Positions 1-8,359 of a DNA stretch of 64,000 nucleotides are shown in pieces. How positions within the stretch are numbered: the stretch's first letter is position 1; each line of letters begins with the position of its first letter. The translations under genes and the position numbers were made by a program. This stretch comes from Bradyrhizobium japonicum USDA 6 (GTDB taxonomy: Bacteria > Pseudomonadota > Alphaproteobacteria > Rhizobiales > Xanthobacteraceae), in NCBI RefSeq assembly GCF_000284375.1, contig NC_017249.1, forward strand, positions 4,194,001 through 4,258,000, read 5' to 3'. The notes under the pieces were generated by a model. That model worked only from the letters and a program-made list of their open reading frames with translations. It ran no database searches and was not told the DNA's origin.

Positions 1-726
1 ATCGCCGGCGGCCACACGCTGATTCCCGTCATGAAGCAGCGTCTCGCGAGCCCGCCGCATCTGGTCGACCTCTCCCATATCGAGGGGCTCAACACGATCG
101 AGATGAAGGGCCGCGCGCTCGTGATCGGCGCCACTGCCAGGCATGCCGAGGTCGCAAGCTCCGCGATCGTCGGTGAGGCGATCCCGGCGCTGGCCAATCT
201 TGCCAGCCAGATTGGGGATCCCGCAGTGCGCCACAAGGGCACGATCGGCGGCTCGCTCGCCAACAACGATCCGACCGCGGACTATCCGGCCGCGGTGCTC
301 GCGCTCGGCGCCACCATCGTCACCAACAAGCGCCGCCTCAAGGCGGAAGAGTATTTCCAGGGCCTGTTCACGACGGCGCTCGAAGCCGACGAGATCATCA
401 CCAAGGTGATGTTCCCGCTGCCGAAGAAGGCGGCCTACATCAAGTTCCGCAACCAGGCCTCGCGCTATGCGCTGGTCGGCGTGTTCGTGGCGCGGCGTCC
501 TTCGGACGTGCGCGTCGCCGTCACCGGCGCCGGCTCCGAAGGCGTGTTCCGCGTCACCGCGTTCGAGGAAGCCCTGAAGAAGCGCTTCGCCGCGAAGGCG
601 CTTGACGGCATCGAGGTGCCGGCGGAAGGGCTCAACAGCGACATCCACGGCAGCGCCGAATACCGTGCGCATCTCATCGGGGTGCTGACGCGGCGCGCCC
701 TCGACGCCGCCAACGCCAAGGAGTGA
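1..726 (+). CDS. coxM: FAD-binding (medium) subunit of CO-dehydrogenase-like molybdenum hydroxylase, 5' truncated by window edge
   Basis: The frame is open from base 1, so the gene starts outside the window; 241 residues remain of an expected ~270-290. It begins with an IAGGHTLIP segment, which matches the FAD pyrophosphate loop near the N terminus of this family, and later carries the second FAD motif GTIGGSLANNDPTADYP. The C-terminal part matches the CO dehydrogenase flavoprotein C-domain layout. The subunit would pass electrons from the iron-sulfur subunit to FAD and on to the quinone pool. The MoxR, VWA and XdhC genes that follow are the usual maturation genes of cox clusters, which is why I prefer a CO-dehydrogenase-type enzyme (probably form II) over xanthine dehydrogenase. 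The substrate cannot be settled without the large subunit. Confidence 0.85.
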   Translation: MAGGHTLIPVMKQRLASPPHLVDLSHIEGLNTIEMKGRALVIGATARHAEVASSAIVGEAIPALANLASQIGDPAVRHKGTIGGSLANNDPTADYPAAVLALGATIVTNKRRLKAEEYFQGLFTTALEADEIITKVMFPLPKKAAYIKFRNQASRYALVGVFVARRPSDVRVAVTGAGSEGVFRVTAFEEALKKRFAAKALDGIEVPAEGLNSDIHGSAEYRAHLIGVLTRRALDAANAKE

Positions 727-788
727 GTGAACCTCACGCCTCGGCCCAAACTTGTCCCCGGTGAGGGCGTAGCGAGACTGGCTTTTTC

Positions 789-1697
789 ATGACTCTCACG
801 GCCCTGCCGGCATCGGTCGATGCGATGCTCGAACTTTTGACTTCGCGCGGTTATCTCGCGGAGCGATCGCTGGCGACGGTGACCTATCTGTCGCTGCGCA
901 TGGGCCGGCCGCTGTTCCTGGAGGGCGAGGCCGGCGTCGGCAAGACCGAGATCGCCAAGGTGCTGTCGGCGGCGCTGGGGCGGAAGCTGATCCGCCTGCA
1001 GTGCTACGAGGGCCTCGACGTCTCCTCCGCCGTCTACGAGTGGAACAGCGCCGCGCAGATGATCGCGATCCGAATGGCGGAAGCCGCCGGCGACACCGAC
1101 CGCGATCAGCTCTCGTCCGATATCTTCGCCGACCGCTACATGATCAAGCGGCCGCTGCTCCAGGCGCTGGAGCCCGACGTCGCGGGACCGCCGGTGCTGC
1201 TGATCGACGAGCTCGACCGCGCCGACGAGGCGTTCGAGGCGTACCTGCTCGAAATCCTCAGCGACTTCCAGGTGACCATTCCCGAATTCGGCACCGTGAA
1301 GGCGCCGCATCCGCCGATCGTCATCATCACCTCCAACCGCACGCGCGAGATCCACGACGCGCTGAAGCGGCGCTGTCTCTATCACTGGGTCGACTATCCC
1401 GAAGCCGAGCGGGAGCTCGCGATCGTCAAGACGCGCGTGCCCGGCATCTCCGCCAAGCTGTCGCAGCAGGTCGTGCGTTTCGTCCAGGCGCTGCGCAACC
1501 AGGATTTCTACAAGTCGCCTGGCGTCGCCGAGACCATCGACTGGGCCACCGCGCTGTCGGAGCTCGACGCCCGCTCGCTGACCCCGCAAGTGGTCGGCGA
1601 CACGCTGGGGGCGCTGCTCAAGTATCAGGACGACATCACCCGGATGCAGGGCGATACCTTGCAGAAGGTGTTGAAGGAAGCGACGAGCGAGAATTGA
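789..1697 (+). CDS. coxD: MoxR-family AAA+ ATPase, CoxD-like
   Basis: A 302-residue AAA+ protein. Walker A is GEAGVGKT at about residues 46-53, Walker B is LLIDELDRAD near 138-147, and a sensor-1-like stretch IITSNRTREIHDAL lies near 178. In cox clusters the MoxR ATPase CoxD works with the VWA protein CoxE as a chaperone that helps build the copper-sulfur-molybdenum site of CO dehydrogenase. The partner VWA gene follows after a repeat-bearing gap of 140 bases. The function is taken from family and context; the motifs themselves are clear. Confidence 0.88.
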   Translation: MTLTALPASVDAMLELLTSRGYLAERSLATVTYLSLRMGRPLFLEGEAGVGKTEIAKVLSAALGRKLIRLQCYEGLDVSSAVYEWNSAAQMIAIRMAEAAGDTDRDQLSSDIFADRYMIKRPLLQALEPDVAGPPVLLIDELDRADEAFEAYLLEILSDFQVTIPEFGTVKAPHPPIVIITSNRTREIHDALKRRCLYHWVDYPEAERELAIVKTRVPGISAKLSQQVVRFVQALRNQDFYKSPGVAETIDWATALSELDARSLTPQVVGDTLGALLKYQDDITRMQGDTLQKVLKEATSEN

Positions 1698-1718
1698 TCT
1701 CGCGTCACTAGTACTCCC

Positions 1719-1817
1719 GTCATTCCGGGGCGACGCGCAGCGTCGAGCCCGGAATCCATAACCACGATCGGGAGTATGGATTCCGGGCTCGCGCCAAGTG
1801 GCGCGCCCCGGAATGAC
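1719..1817. repeat. CATTCCGG-type intergenic palindrome
   Basis: Imperfect inverted repeat bounded by GTCATTCCGGGGCG and its reverse complement CGCCCCGGAATGAC, with an inner pair GGAATCCATA/TATGGATTCC. It separates the MoxR and VWA genes. Related copies lie at 6306, 43162, 46705 and 54044. Confidence 0.85.
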
Positions 1818-1837
1818 GAGGGGATGGATACGAGACC

Positions 1838-3040
1838 ATGGCCATCAACCACCTGGCGCCCGAGCAAACCGAGCAGTTCGCCGACAACATCGTCGGTTTC
1901 GCCCGCGCGTTGCGTGCAGCCAGCATGCCGGTCGGGCCGGGCGCCGTCATCGATGCCATGAGCGCGCTCCAGGTGATCGACATCGGCAACCGCGCCGACG
2001 TCTTCACCACGCTGGAGGCGATCTTCGTCAAGCGCCACGAGCATGCGCTGATCTTCAGGCAGGCCTTCAACCTGTTCTTCCGCGCCTCGGAAGAGTGGAA
2101 GCACATGCTGGATTCGGTGCCGTTGCCGGAGCAGGCCAAGAAGAAGCCGCAGGCCGGCTCCCGCCGCGTGCAGGAGGCGATGTCGCAGCCGCGGATGACG
2201 GAGACGCCGCAGCACCAGGAGCAGGATTTGCGCCTGTCGGTCTCCGACAAGGAGATCCTTCAGAAGAAGGATTTTGCGCAGATGAGCGCGGCTGAGATCA
2301 CCGAAGCGCTCCACGCCGTCGAGCGGATGCGCCTGCCGCAGGCCGAGCTTCTGACGCGCCGGCAGCGGCCCGATCCCCGCGGGCTTCGTCTCGATTTGCG
2401 CCGCACGCTGCGTGCGTCCTTGCGCACCGGCGGCGACATCATCGACATCCATCGCCTCGGGCGCATCGAGAAGCCGGCGCCGATCGTCGCGCTGCTCGAT
2501 ATCTCGGGCTCGATGAGCGAGTACACCCGCCTGTTCCTGCATTTCCTGCATGCCATCGGGGATGCGCGAAAGCGCGTCTCAGTGTTCCTGTTCGGCACCC
2601 GGCTGACCAACGTCACCCGGGCGCTGCGCCAGCGCGACCCCGATGAGGCGCTGGCGAACTGCTCGGCCTCGGTCGAGGATTGGGCCGGCGGCACCCGGAT
2701 TTCGGCCTCGCTGCACAACTTCAACAAATTGTGGGCGCGGCGCGTGCTGAGCCAGGGCGCCATCGTGCTGCTGATCTCCGACGGGCTGGAGCGGGAGGCC
2801 GATTCCAGGCTCGCCTTCGAGATGGACCGGCTGCACCGGTCCTGCCGCCGGCTGATCTGGCTCAACCCGCTGCTGCGGTTCGGCGGCTTCGAGGCCAAGG
2901 CGCAGGGCATCAAAATGATGCTCCCGCACGTTGACGAATTCCGCCCGGTACATAATTTGAGTTCGATCCAGGAGCTGATCACGACGCTCTCCCGGCCGCT
3001 GCCGCCGCACCACCGCAGCCTGATCCGTTCCGCAGCTTGA
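1838..3040 (+). CDS. coxE: VWA domain protein, CoxE-like
   Basis: A 400-residue protein with a C-terminal von Willebrand A domain. The MIDAS metal motif is intact: DISGSMS starts near residue 221, and the distal LLISDGLERE lies near 310. The N-terminal 200 residues are helical and charged, as in CoxE. It is expected to pair with the MoxR ATPase just upstream in metallocofactor insertion for the molybdenum hydroxylase. The ATG follows immediately after the intergenic palindrome. Confidence 0.87.
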   Translation: MAINHLAPEQTEQFADNIVGFARALRAASMPVGPGAVIDAMSALQVIDIGNRADVFTTLEAIFVKRHEHALIFRQAFNLFFRASEEWKHMLDSVPLPEQAKKKPQAGSRRVQEAMSQPRMTETPQHQEQDLRLSVSDKEILQKKDFAQMSAAEITEALHAVERMRLPQAELLTRRQRPDPRGLRLDLRRTLRASLRTGGDIIDIHRLGRIEKPAPIVALLDISGSMSEYTRLFLHFLHAIGDARKRVSVFLFGTRLTNVTRALRQRDPDEALANCSASVEDWAGGTRISASLHNFNKLWARRVLSQGAIVLLISDGLEREADSRLAFEMDRLHRSCRRLIWLNPLLRFGGFEAKAQGIKMMLPHVDEFRPVHNLSSIQELITTLSRPLPPHHRSLIRSAA

Positions 3041-3051
3041 GAGGTTAAGCC

Positions 3052-3375
3052 ATGCTCGATCGCGACGAGGATATTCTGAAGGCGGCGGAGGATTGGCAGA
3101 AGGCCGGCCGGGGCGTCGCGCTGGCCACCGTTGTCGAGACCTGGGGCTCGGCGCCGCGCCCGGCGGGCTCGAGCCTCGTCATCAACGATGAGGGCACGTT
3201 CCTGGGGTCGGTCTCCGGCGGCTGCGTCGAGGGCGCCGTGGTCACCGAGGCCATGGACGTGATCCAGAGCGGCAAGCCCAGGATGCTGGAGTTCGGCGTT
3301 GCCGACGAGACAGCCTGGAATGTCGGGCTGTCCTGCGGCGGCACCATCCGCGTCTTCGTCGAGAAGGTCGGCTAG
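3052..3375 (+). CDS. XdhC/CoxI N-terminal domain protein (stand-alone)
   Basis: Only 107 residues, covering just the XdhC_CoxI domain: GSAPRPAGS, SGGCVEGAV and the conserved Cys of VGLSCGG near residue 96 are present. XdhC-type proteins bind the molybdopterin cofactor, help sulfurate it and deliver it to the hydroxylase. In many relatives this domain is fused to a Rossmann domain; here the Rossmann half is the next gene, two bases downstream, so the function is split over two polypeptides. The start follows a GAGAGG ribosome site. Confidence 0.85.
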   Translation: MLDRDEDILKAAEDWQKAGRGVALATVVETWGSAPRPAGSSLVINDEGTFLGSVSGGCVEGAVVTEAMDVIQSGKPRMLEFGVADETAWNVGLSCGGTIRVFVEKVG

Positions 3376-3377
3376 CC

Positions 3378-4079
3378 GTGAAGCTCGCAACCCTGCACGA
3401 ACTCAACGCCGAGCGCGCCGCGCGCCGGCCGGCAATTTTGGTGACCGACACCGAGACCGGCGAGCAGCGTCTGGTGAAGGCTGCCGATTTTGCAAAAGAC
3501 CCGCTGCGGGCCGAACTGGACAAGCAGCTTCGCATGGGCAAGAGCGCCAGTGTCGAAGCCGGCGGCAAGAAACTGTTCCTCAACGTCTACGCCCCGACCG
3601 CAAAGCTCGTCATCGTCGGCGCGGTCCATATCAGCCAGGCCCTGGCGCCGCTGGCGCGCTCGCTCGGTTACGACGTCACGGTGGTCGATCCCCGCACGGC
3701 ATTTGCGAGCGCGGAGCGCTTCCCTGACATTCCCCTGGTCGCCGAATGGCCCGACACGGCACTGCCGCCGCTGGATGTCGATGCCTACACGGCTTTCGTC
3801 GCGGTGACGCACGATCCGAAGATCGACGATCCCGCGCTGCTGCACGCCTTCGAGCGCAACTGCTTCTATATCGGCGCGCTCGGCTCGCGAAAGACGCATG
3901 CCAAGCGCGGCGACCGGCTGCGCGCGCAGGGCGCGAAGGACAGCGATATCGCGCGCATCCACGCGCCCATTGGGCTGGCGATCGGCGCGGTCTCGCCGTC
4001 CGAGATCGCGGTGTCGATTATGGCCGAGATCACGGCGGTGCTGCGCCTGCCTCCCAAAGAAAAAGAAGAAGCGGCATGA
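3378..4079 (+). CDS. XdhC C-terminal Rossmann domain protein
   Basis: A 233-residue protein with a GTG start two bases after the preceding stop. After ~75 N-terminal residues comes a Rossmann core with KLVIVGAVHISQ near residue 75 and an acidic end of beta-2 (VTVVDPR). YIGALGSRKTHAKR and the C-terminal segment IGLAIGAVSPSEIAVSIMAEI are typical of the XdhC_C domain. It probably forms a complex with the small XdhC_CoxI protein and handles the molybdenum cofactor. The downstream gene overlaps it by ATGA, showing tight translational coupling. Confidence 0.85.
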   Translation: MKLATLHELNAERAARRPAILVTDTETGEQRLVKAADFAKDPLRAELDKQLRMGKSASVEAGGKKLFLNVYAPTAKLVIVGAVHISQALAPLARSLGYDVTVVDPRTAFASAERFPDIPLVAEWPDTALPPLDVDAYTAFVAVTHDPKIDDPALLHAFERNCFYIGALGSRKTHAKRGDRLRAQGAKDSDIARIHAPIGLAIGAVSPSEIAVSIMAEITAVLRLPPKEKEEAA

Positions 4080-5680
4080 AATTCGGACCGGCGAGCCCCA
4101 AGGATGCGATCGGCGGGGTGACCGTCCACACCCTGCGCCAGGGTCCGCTGGTGCTGAAGAAAGGCACGACGATCGGCCCGGCCGAGGTCGAGGCGTTGAC
4201 GCGCGCCGGCATCAAGGACGTCGTGGTGGTGCGCATGGAGGAGGGCGACGTCTCCGAGGATGTCGCCGCCGCCAGCATCGCGCTGGCCGTCGGCGGCGAG
4301 GGCATTCATGTCGAGCGCGCCTTCACCGGCCGCGCCAATCTGTTCGCCGCACGCCCGGGCGTGCTGGTGATCGACCGCGCCGCGGTCGACCGCATCAACA
4401 ACATCGACGAGGCCATCACCTTCGCGACGCTCTCCGCCTACAAGCCGGTGGTCGAGGGCGAGATGGTCGGCACCGTTAAGATCATCCCGTTCGGCGTCGA
4501 AGGCAATTTGCGCGATGCCGCGGTGAAGGCGGCGGGCAGGGACGTGCTGAAGATCGCGCCCTACGTCATCAAGCGCGTCGGCGTGGTCTCGACGCTGCTG
4601 CCGGGCCTCTCGTCGAAGGTGATCGACAAGACGCTGCGCGTCACCGCCGAGCGGCTCGCGCCGGCCGGCGCCAGCATCATCGCCGAGCGGCGGGTCCAGC
4701 ACGAGGAACGGGCGCTGTCGGCCGCGATCAAGGAATTGCTCGGGCTTGGTGCGGAGCTCGTCATCGTGTTCGGGGCATCCGCGATCGCCGACCGCCGCGA
4801 CGTCATTCCGGCGGCCGTCACCGGGATCGGCGGCGAGATCGAACATTTCGGCATGCCGGTCGATCCCGGCAATTTGCTGCTGATCGCGCGGGCCGGCGGG
4901 GTGCCGGTGCTGGGCGCGCCCGGCTGCGCGCGATCGCCGGTCGAGAACGGTTTTGACTGGGTGCTGATGCGGCTGCTCGCCGGCATCAAGGTAACGCGTT
5001 CCGAGTTGATGGGCATGGGCGTCGGCGGCCTCCTGATGGAGATCGTCACGCGGCCGCAGCCGCGCGCAGAACCCGCGATCGAGGGCAACAGCCAGGTCGC
5101 GGCCATCGTGCTCGCGGCGGGCCGCTCGACCCGGATGGGCGGCCCGAACAAGCTGCTCGCCGAGCTCGACGGCAAGAAGCTGGTGCGGATCGCGACCGAG
5201 CAGGCGCTGGCCTCCAAGGCCTCCGAGGTGATCGTCGTCACCGGCCACCAGACCGAGCTGGTCGAGCAGGCGCTGCAAGGCTTGAAGGTGAAATTCGTCC
5301 GCAACCCGGATTTCGCCGGCGGCATAGCGAGCTCGGTCAAGGCCGGCATCGCGGCCGTGCCTGAGGCTTGCGACGGCGCCGTGGTGTGTTTGGGCGACAT
5401 GCCGCTGATCGATGCCGGCCTGATCGACCGTCTCATCGACGGCTTTGCGCCGGACCGCGGCAACCTCATCGTCGTGCCCGTCAGCGACGGGCGCCGCGGC
5501 AACCCCGTGCTGTGGTCGCGCCGCTTCTTCAAGGAATTGATGACGCTCGACGGCGACGTCGGCGCGCGCCATCTGATCGCCAAGCACACCGAAGCGGTGG
5601 CCGAAGTCCCCGTGGATGGCGAGAGCGCCTTCCTCGACATCGACACGCCGCAGGCGCTGGAAGCGGCAAGAGGGGGATGA
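4076..5680 (+). CDS. Molybdopterin-binding (MoCF) / MocA-like nucleotidyltransferase fusion
   Basis: 534 residues starting at the ATG that overlaps the previous stop. The first ~330 residues resemble MoeA/CinA-like molybdopterin-binding proteins (IVFGASAIADRRDVIP near 232-247). From about residue 340 there is an NTP-transferase domain with AAIVLAAGRSTRMGGPNKLL and GDMPLID near 440, as in MocA-type molybdenum cofactor cytidylyltransferases. CO-dehydrogenase-family enzymes use the cytosine dinucleotide form of the cofactor, so a CTP-dependent role fits the context. An open frame upstream of 4076 exists but lies inside the previous gene. Confidence 0.85.
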   Translation: MKFGPASPKDAIGGVTVHTLRQGPLVLKKGTTIGPAEVEALTRAGIKDVVVVRMEEGDVSEDVAAASIALAVGGEGIHVERAFTGRANLFAARPGVLVIDRAAVDRINNIDEAITFATLSAYKPVVEGEMVGTVKIIPFGVEGNLRDAAVKAAGRDVLKIAPYVIKRVGVVSTLLPGLSSKVIDKTLRVTAERLAPAGASIIAERRVQHEERALSAAIKELLGLGAELVIVFGASAIADRRDVIPAAVTGIGGEIEHFGMPVDPGNLLLIARAGGVPVLGAPGCARSPVENGFDWVLMRLLAGIKVTRSELMGMGVGGLLMEIVTRPQPRAEPAIEGNSQVAAIVLAAGRSTRMGGPNKLLAELDGKKLVRIATEQALASKASEVIVVTGHQTELVEQALQGLKVKFVRNPDFAGGIASSVKAGIAAVPEACDGAVVCLGDMPLIDAGLIDRLIDGFAPDRGNLIVVPVSDGRRGNPVLWSRRFFKELMTLDGDVGARHLIAKHTEAVAEVPVDGESAFLDIDTPQALEAARGG

Positions 5681-5694
5681 AGGCGCCGTAGCTG

Positions 5695-5809
5695 CGTAGG
5701 GTGGATTAGCCCTGCGGCTGGGCGAAGCGCAGTCCGCAAGGCGTAATCCACCACTGTGTCTGTACGGAAGCAAAAGAGATGGATTACGCTTCGCTAGTCC
5801 ACCCTACGG
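5695..5809. repeat. CGTAGGGTGG-type intergenic palindrome
   Basis: Bounded by CGTAGGGTGGATTAG and TAGTCCACCCTACG, with inner arms GCGTAATCCA/TGGATTACGC. It fills the gap after the molybdenum-hydroxylase cluster. A diverged relative lies at 46015-46116. Confidence 0.85.
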
Positions 5810-5904
5810 CACCTCCCAAGGCGCCGTTTTCACCCCTCGTTCACCATCTGGAAACGTCCACCGCCTAGAGTCCTCTCCACCTGCCTTGGGGGAGGGGTTT
5901 TTCC

Positions 5905-6294
5905 ATGGCTTCGAATGTCGTCGCGCGCCGTTGCGCGATGTTTTTCTTTGCGCTGTCGGTTTGTGTCGCCGGCGCTCGCTACATCACGGATGCGCATGCT
6001 GCCGGCGCGTTTGCGGTCGGCAAGTGCGGGGCCTATGGCCAGGCTTTCGATTACGGCGCCGAGCACGAGGCCCGTGCCGCGGCACAGAAGCAGTGCAAGG
6101 GCGATTGCACGACGGTGACCATGAAGCGCGCTTGCGCCGCGATGTCGGTCGATATGGCCAACCCGTGCGGCGCCTATGGCTATGCCGTGAAGCCGAAGAT
6201 CTCGGCCTCGCTCAACGCCGCCACGCGCGAGTGCTACAAATACGGCGGCAAGGAATGCGTGATCCGCGCCTGGGCCTGCGACGCTAAGGGCTGA
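5905..6294 (+). CDS. Secreted DUF4189-like Cys-rich protein
   Basis: 129 residues with a signal peptide ending near the AHAAG segment at about residue 33. The mature part has the DUF4189 pattern: GAYGQAFDYGAEHEARAAA, then QCKGDCTTV, GAYGYAV and a final CVIRAWAC. Several Cys residues are likely paired in the periplasm. A strong ribosome site (GGGGGAGGGG) precedes the ATG. Its function is not known. It stands alone between two repeats. Confidence 0.75.
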   Translation: MASNVVARRCAMFFFALSVCVAGARYITDAHAAGAFAVGKCGAYGQAFDYGAEHEARAAAQKQCKGDCTTVTMKRACAAMSVDMANPCGAYGYAVKPKISASLNAATRECYKYGGKECVIRAWACDAKG

Positions 6295-6305
6295 TTCCTC
6301 TTGCT

Positions 6306-6351
6306 GTCATTCCGGGGCGATGCGTAGCATCGTGGCACGCTCCGGAATGAT
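6306..6351. repeat. Short CATTCCGG-type intergenic palindrome
   Basis: A 46-base version bounded by GTCATTCCGGGGCGATGC and GCTCCGGAATGAT. It is the shortest copy of the family seen in the window. Confidence 0.75.
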
Positions 6352-6365
6352 AGTTGAGGAAGCTG

Positions 6366-6776
6366 ATGCAGTTCGACACCAAGATCGCCGTCGTGATCCG
6401 CACCGATCTTCAGGCTTGGCAGAAGCTCAACGTTGCGGCCTTTCTCACCAGTGGCATCGCGGCAGCGTTTCCCGACTGTATCGGTGAGCCCTACGAGGAC
6501 GCCTCAGGCACGACATATCACGCGCTGATCGGCCAGCCGATCCTGATCTACGGCGCTGACGGCCCGGCGCTGTCGCGCGCTGTCGACCGCGCGCTCACGC
6601 GCAACGTGAAGCCTGCCGTCTATACCGAGGGCATGTTCAGGACCACGCATGATGCCGCTAACCGCGAGGCGGTGAGGGCGGTCGCGCGCGCCGAGCTCAA
6701 TCTGGTCGGCATCGCGATGCGCGCCGAGCGCAAGGTGATCGACAAGATCGTCGATGGCTTGAAGTTCCATAGCTGA
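6366..6776 (+). CDS. DUF2000 family protein
   Basis: 136 residues, a small soluble alpha/beta protein matching the DUF2000 pattern: MQFDTKIAVVIRTDLQ at the start, LNVAAFLTSGIA, then a region ending in LVGIAMRAERKVIDKIVDGL. DUF2000 proteins are distantly related to peptidyl-tRNA hydrolase 2-type folds, but no activity is established. I place the start at the ATG rather than the TTG four codons earlier. It is preceded directly by a palindromic repeat and is probably monocistronic. Confidence 0.7.
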   Translation: MQFDTKIAVVIRTDLQAWQKLNVAAFLTSGIAAAFPDCIGEPYEDASGTTYHALIGQPILIYGADGPALSRAVDRALTRNVKPAVYTEGMFRTTHDAANREAVRAVARAELNLVGIAMRAERKVIDKIVDGLKFHS

Positions 6777-6831
6777 CGCGCCCGTTATCGTTGCGTCATG
6801 ATGGCTTCCGCCATCGATAGACTTGCATTCC

Positions 6832-6845
6832 TTGACGCTGATCAA
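6832..6845. promoter_or_regulatory. FNR/FixK-type box upstream of adhP
   Basis: TTGACGCTGATCAA is a full match to the TTGA-N6-TCAA core bound by FNR/FixK proteins. Its centre (6838.5) would lie about 41 bases upstream of a start site near 6880, the classic class II activator position. A possible -10 (TAGTCT) lies at 6867-6872, and the adhP ATG follows at 6901. Confidence 0.6.
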
Positions 6846-6900
6846 GGGGGCGCCTCCCGGCATCGCTAGTCTGCTCCAAATATTGCAACGGAGCAGACCC

Positions 6901-7926
6901 ATGCCAACCATGAAGGCCGCAGTCGTCAAGCAATTCGGCAAGCCGCTGGTGATCGAGGACGTGGCGGTGCCGCAGCCCGGTCCCGGCGAGGTTTTGGTCG
7001 AGGTGAAAGCGTGCGGCGTCTGCCACACCGATCTGCACGCCGCTTCCGGCGACTGGCCGGTGAAGCCGACGCCGCCTTTCATTCCCGGCCATGAAGCCGC
7101 AGGTATCGTCGCCGCGCTCGGCCCTGGCGTGAAAAACCTGAAGGTTGGCGATGCTGTCGGCGTCGCCTGGCTGCATGACGCCTGTATGGCCTGCGAATAT
7201 TGCGAGACCGGCTGGGAGACGCTGTGCGAGCACCAGCACAACACCGGCTACAGCGTGAACGGCGGCTTTGCAGAATATGTCATCGCCTCGGCTGTCTTTG
7301 CCGCAAAGCTGCCGCCCACCGTCGATTTCGCGGCAATCGCGCCGATCCTGTGCGCCGGCGTCACCACCTACAAGGGATTGAAGGAAACCGACGCGCGGCC
7401 CGGCGAATGGGTGGCGATCTCAGGCGTCGGCGGGCTCGGCCATGTCGCGATCCAATACGCCAAGGCGATGGGCTTCAAGGTCGCGGCGATCGATATCGCC
7501 GAGGACAAGCTTGCGCTCGCGCGCGAGACCGGCGCCGATCTCGCGGTCAACGCGCTCGCCGCTGATGCCGTAAATGAGGTCCTTACGGCGACCGGAGGCG
7601 GGGCGCACGGCGTACTGGTGACGGCGGTCTCGACCGCGGCATTTGCGCAGGCTCTAGAGATAGTGCGCCGGAAGGGCACGGTCAGCCTCGTCGGCCTGCC
7701 GCCGGGTGAATTCCCGACGCCGATCTTCGACGTCGTGCTCAAGCGTATCACCGTGCGCGGCTCCATCGTAGGCACCCGCCGGGATCTCGCCGAAGCTGTC
7801 GCATTCGCCACCGAGGGCAAGGTCAAGGCCGAGGTGACGAAGGTGCCGCTGGCGCAAATCAACGACGTCTTCGAGCGGATGAAGGCCGGCAAGATCGATG
7901 GCCGCATGGTGCTGGACTTTGGCTAG
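6901..7926 (+). CDS. adhP: Zinc-dependent alcohol dehydrogenase, AdhP type
   Basis: 341 residues, the usual length for AdhP. The catalytic zinc ligands lie in GVCHTDLHA (Cys) and GHEAAG (His). The structural zinc site is complete in [28 protein letters not shown] is the NAD-binding glycine motif. It interconverts primary alcohols and aldehydes in the cytosol. The ATG follows an ACGGAG ribosome site. The FNR/FixK-like box upstream suggests induction under low oxygen, which is inference. Confidence 0.92.
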   Translation: MPTMKAAVVKQFGKPLVIEDVAVPQPGPGEVLVEVKACGVCHTDLHAASGDWPVKPTPPFIPGHEAAGIVAALGPGVKNLKVGDAVGVAWLHDACMACEYCETGWETLCEHQHNTGYSVNGGFAEYVIASAVFAAKLPPTVDFAAIAPILCAGVTTYKGLKETDARPGEWVAISGVGGLGHVAIQYAKAMGFKVAAIDIAEDKLALARETGADLAVNALAADAVNEVLTATGGGAHGVLVTAVSTAAFAQALEIVRRKGTVSLVGLPPGEFPTPIFDVVLKRITVRGSIVGTRRDLAEAVAFATEGKVKAEVTKVPLAQINDVFERMKAGKIDGRMVLDFG

Positions 7927-7930
7927 CATC

Positions 7931-8344
7931 TCACCCCGGCGGCATCCCCGCAAACTTCGGCAGGTCCGGGTCGAGACGATCCCAATCATGCCCGCGCGCC
8001 GCGTAAGTGACCACCTGCGGCTTGTAGCGGGCGGGCTCGTCGAGGCTTGCGGCGCGGATGGTGAAGATGTCGGGCATTGCGGCGAAGGTCATGTAGACCG
8101 GCAAGCCGCACCGCGTGCAGAAGCCGCGCGTCTTCACGTTGCCGCTGTCGCCGACCATGTCCCAGTGCTTCGCCTCGCCCGTCACCGTGACGCCGGCGCG
8201 TGCGAAGGTCATGTACGAGCCGTGGCCGCTACCGCTTTCGCGCTGGCAATCCCGGCACTGGCAGTGATTGCTGAACAGCGGCTCACCGAGAATCGAATAG
8301 CGGATCGCGCCGCAGGCGCAGCCGCCGGTAAAAGGACTGGTCAT
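7931..8344 (-). CDS. GFA (glutathione-dependent formaldehyde-activating enzyme-like) family protein
   Basis: 137 residues with the GFA zinc pattern: GGCACGAIRY at the N terminus, HCQCRDCQRESGSG near 30, and FCTRCGLPVY near 90. Most members are small zinc proteins without proven activity. I choose the ATG at 8344, which has a GGGAG ribosome site, over the GTG five codons upstream. It is the third gene of an ArsR-SRPBCC-GFA operon, 15 bases after the SRPBCC stop. Confidence 0.82.
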   Translation of the reverse strand: MTSPFTGGCACGAIRYSILGEPLFSNHCQCRDCQRESGSGHGSYMTFARAGVTVTGEAKHWDMVGDSGNVKTRGFCTRCGLPVYMTFAAMPDIFTIRAASLDEPARYKPQVVTYAARGHDWDRLDPDLPKFAGMPPG

Positions 8345-8359
8345 CGAAATATCTCCCAC

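Noticed and set aside
3866-5773. 635-codon open frame on the minus strand over the MoCF/NTP-transferase gene
   Set aside because: His/Asp/Arg-rich shadow caused by high GC; the plus-strand frame has conserved domains and operon overlap.
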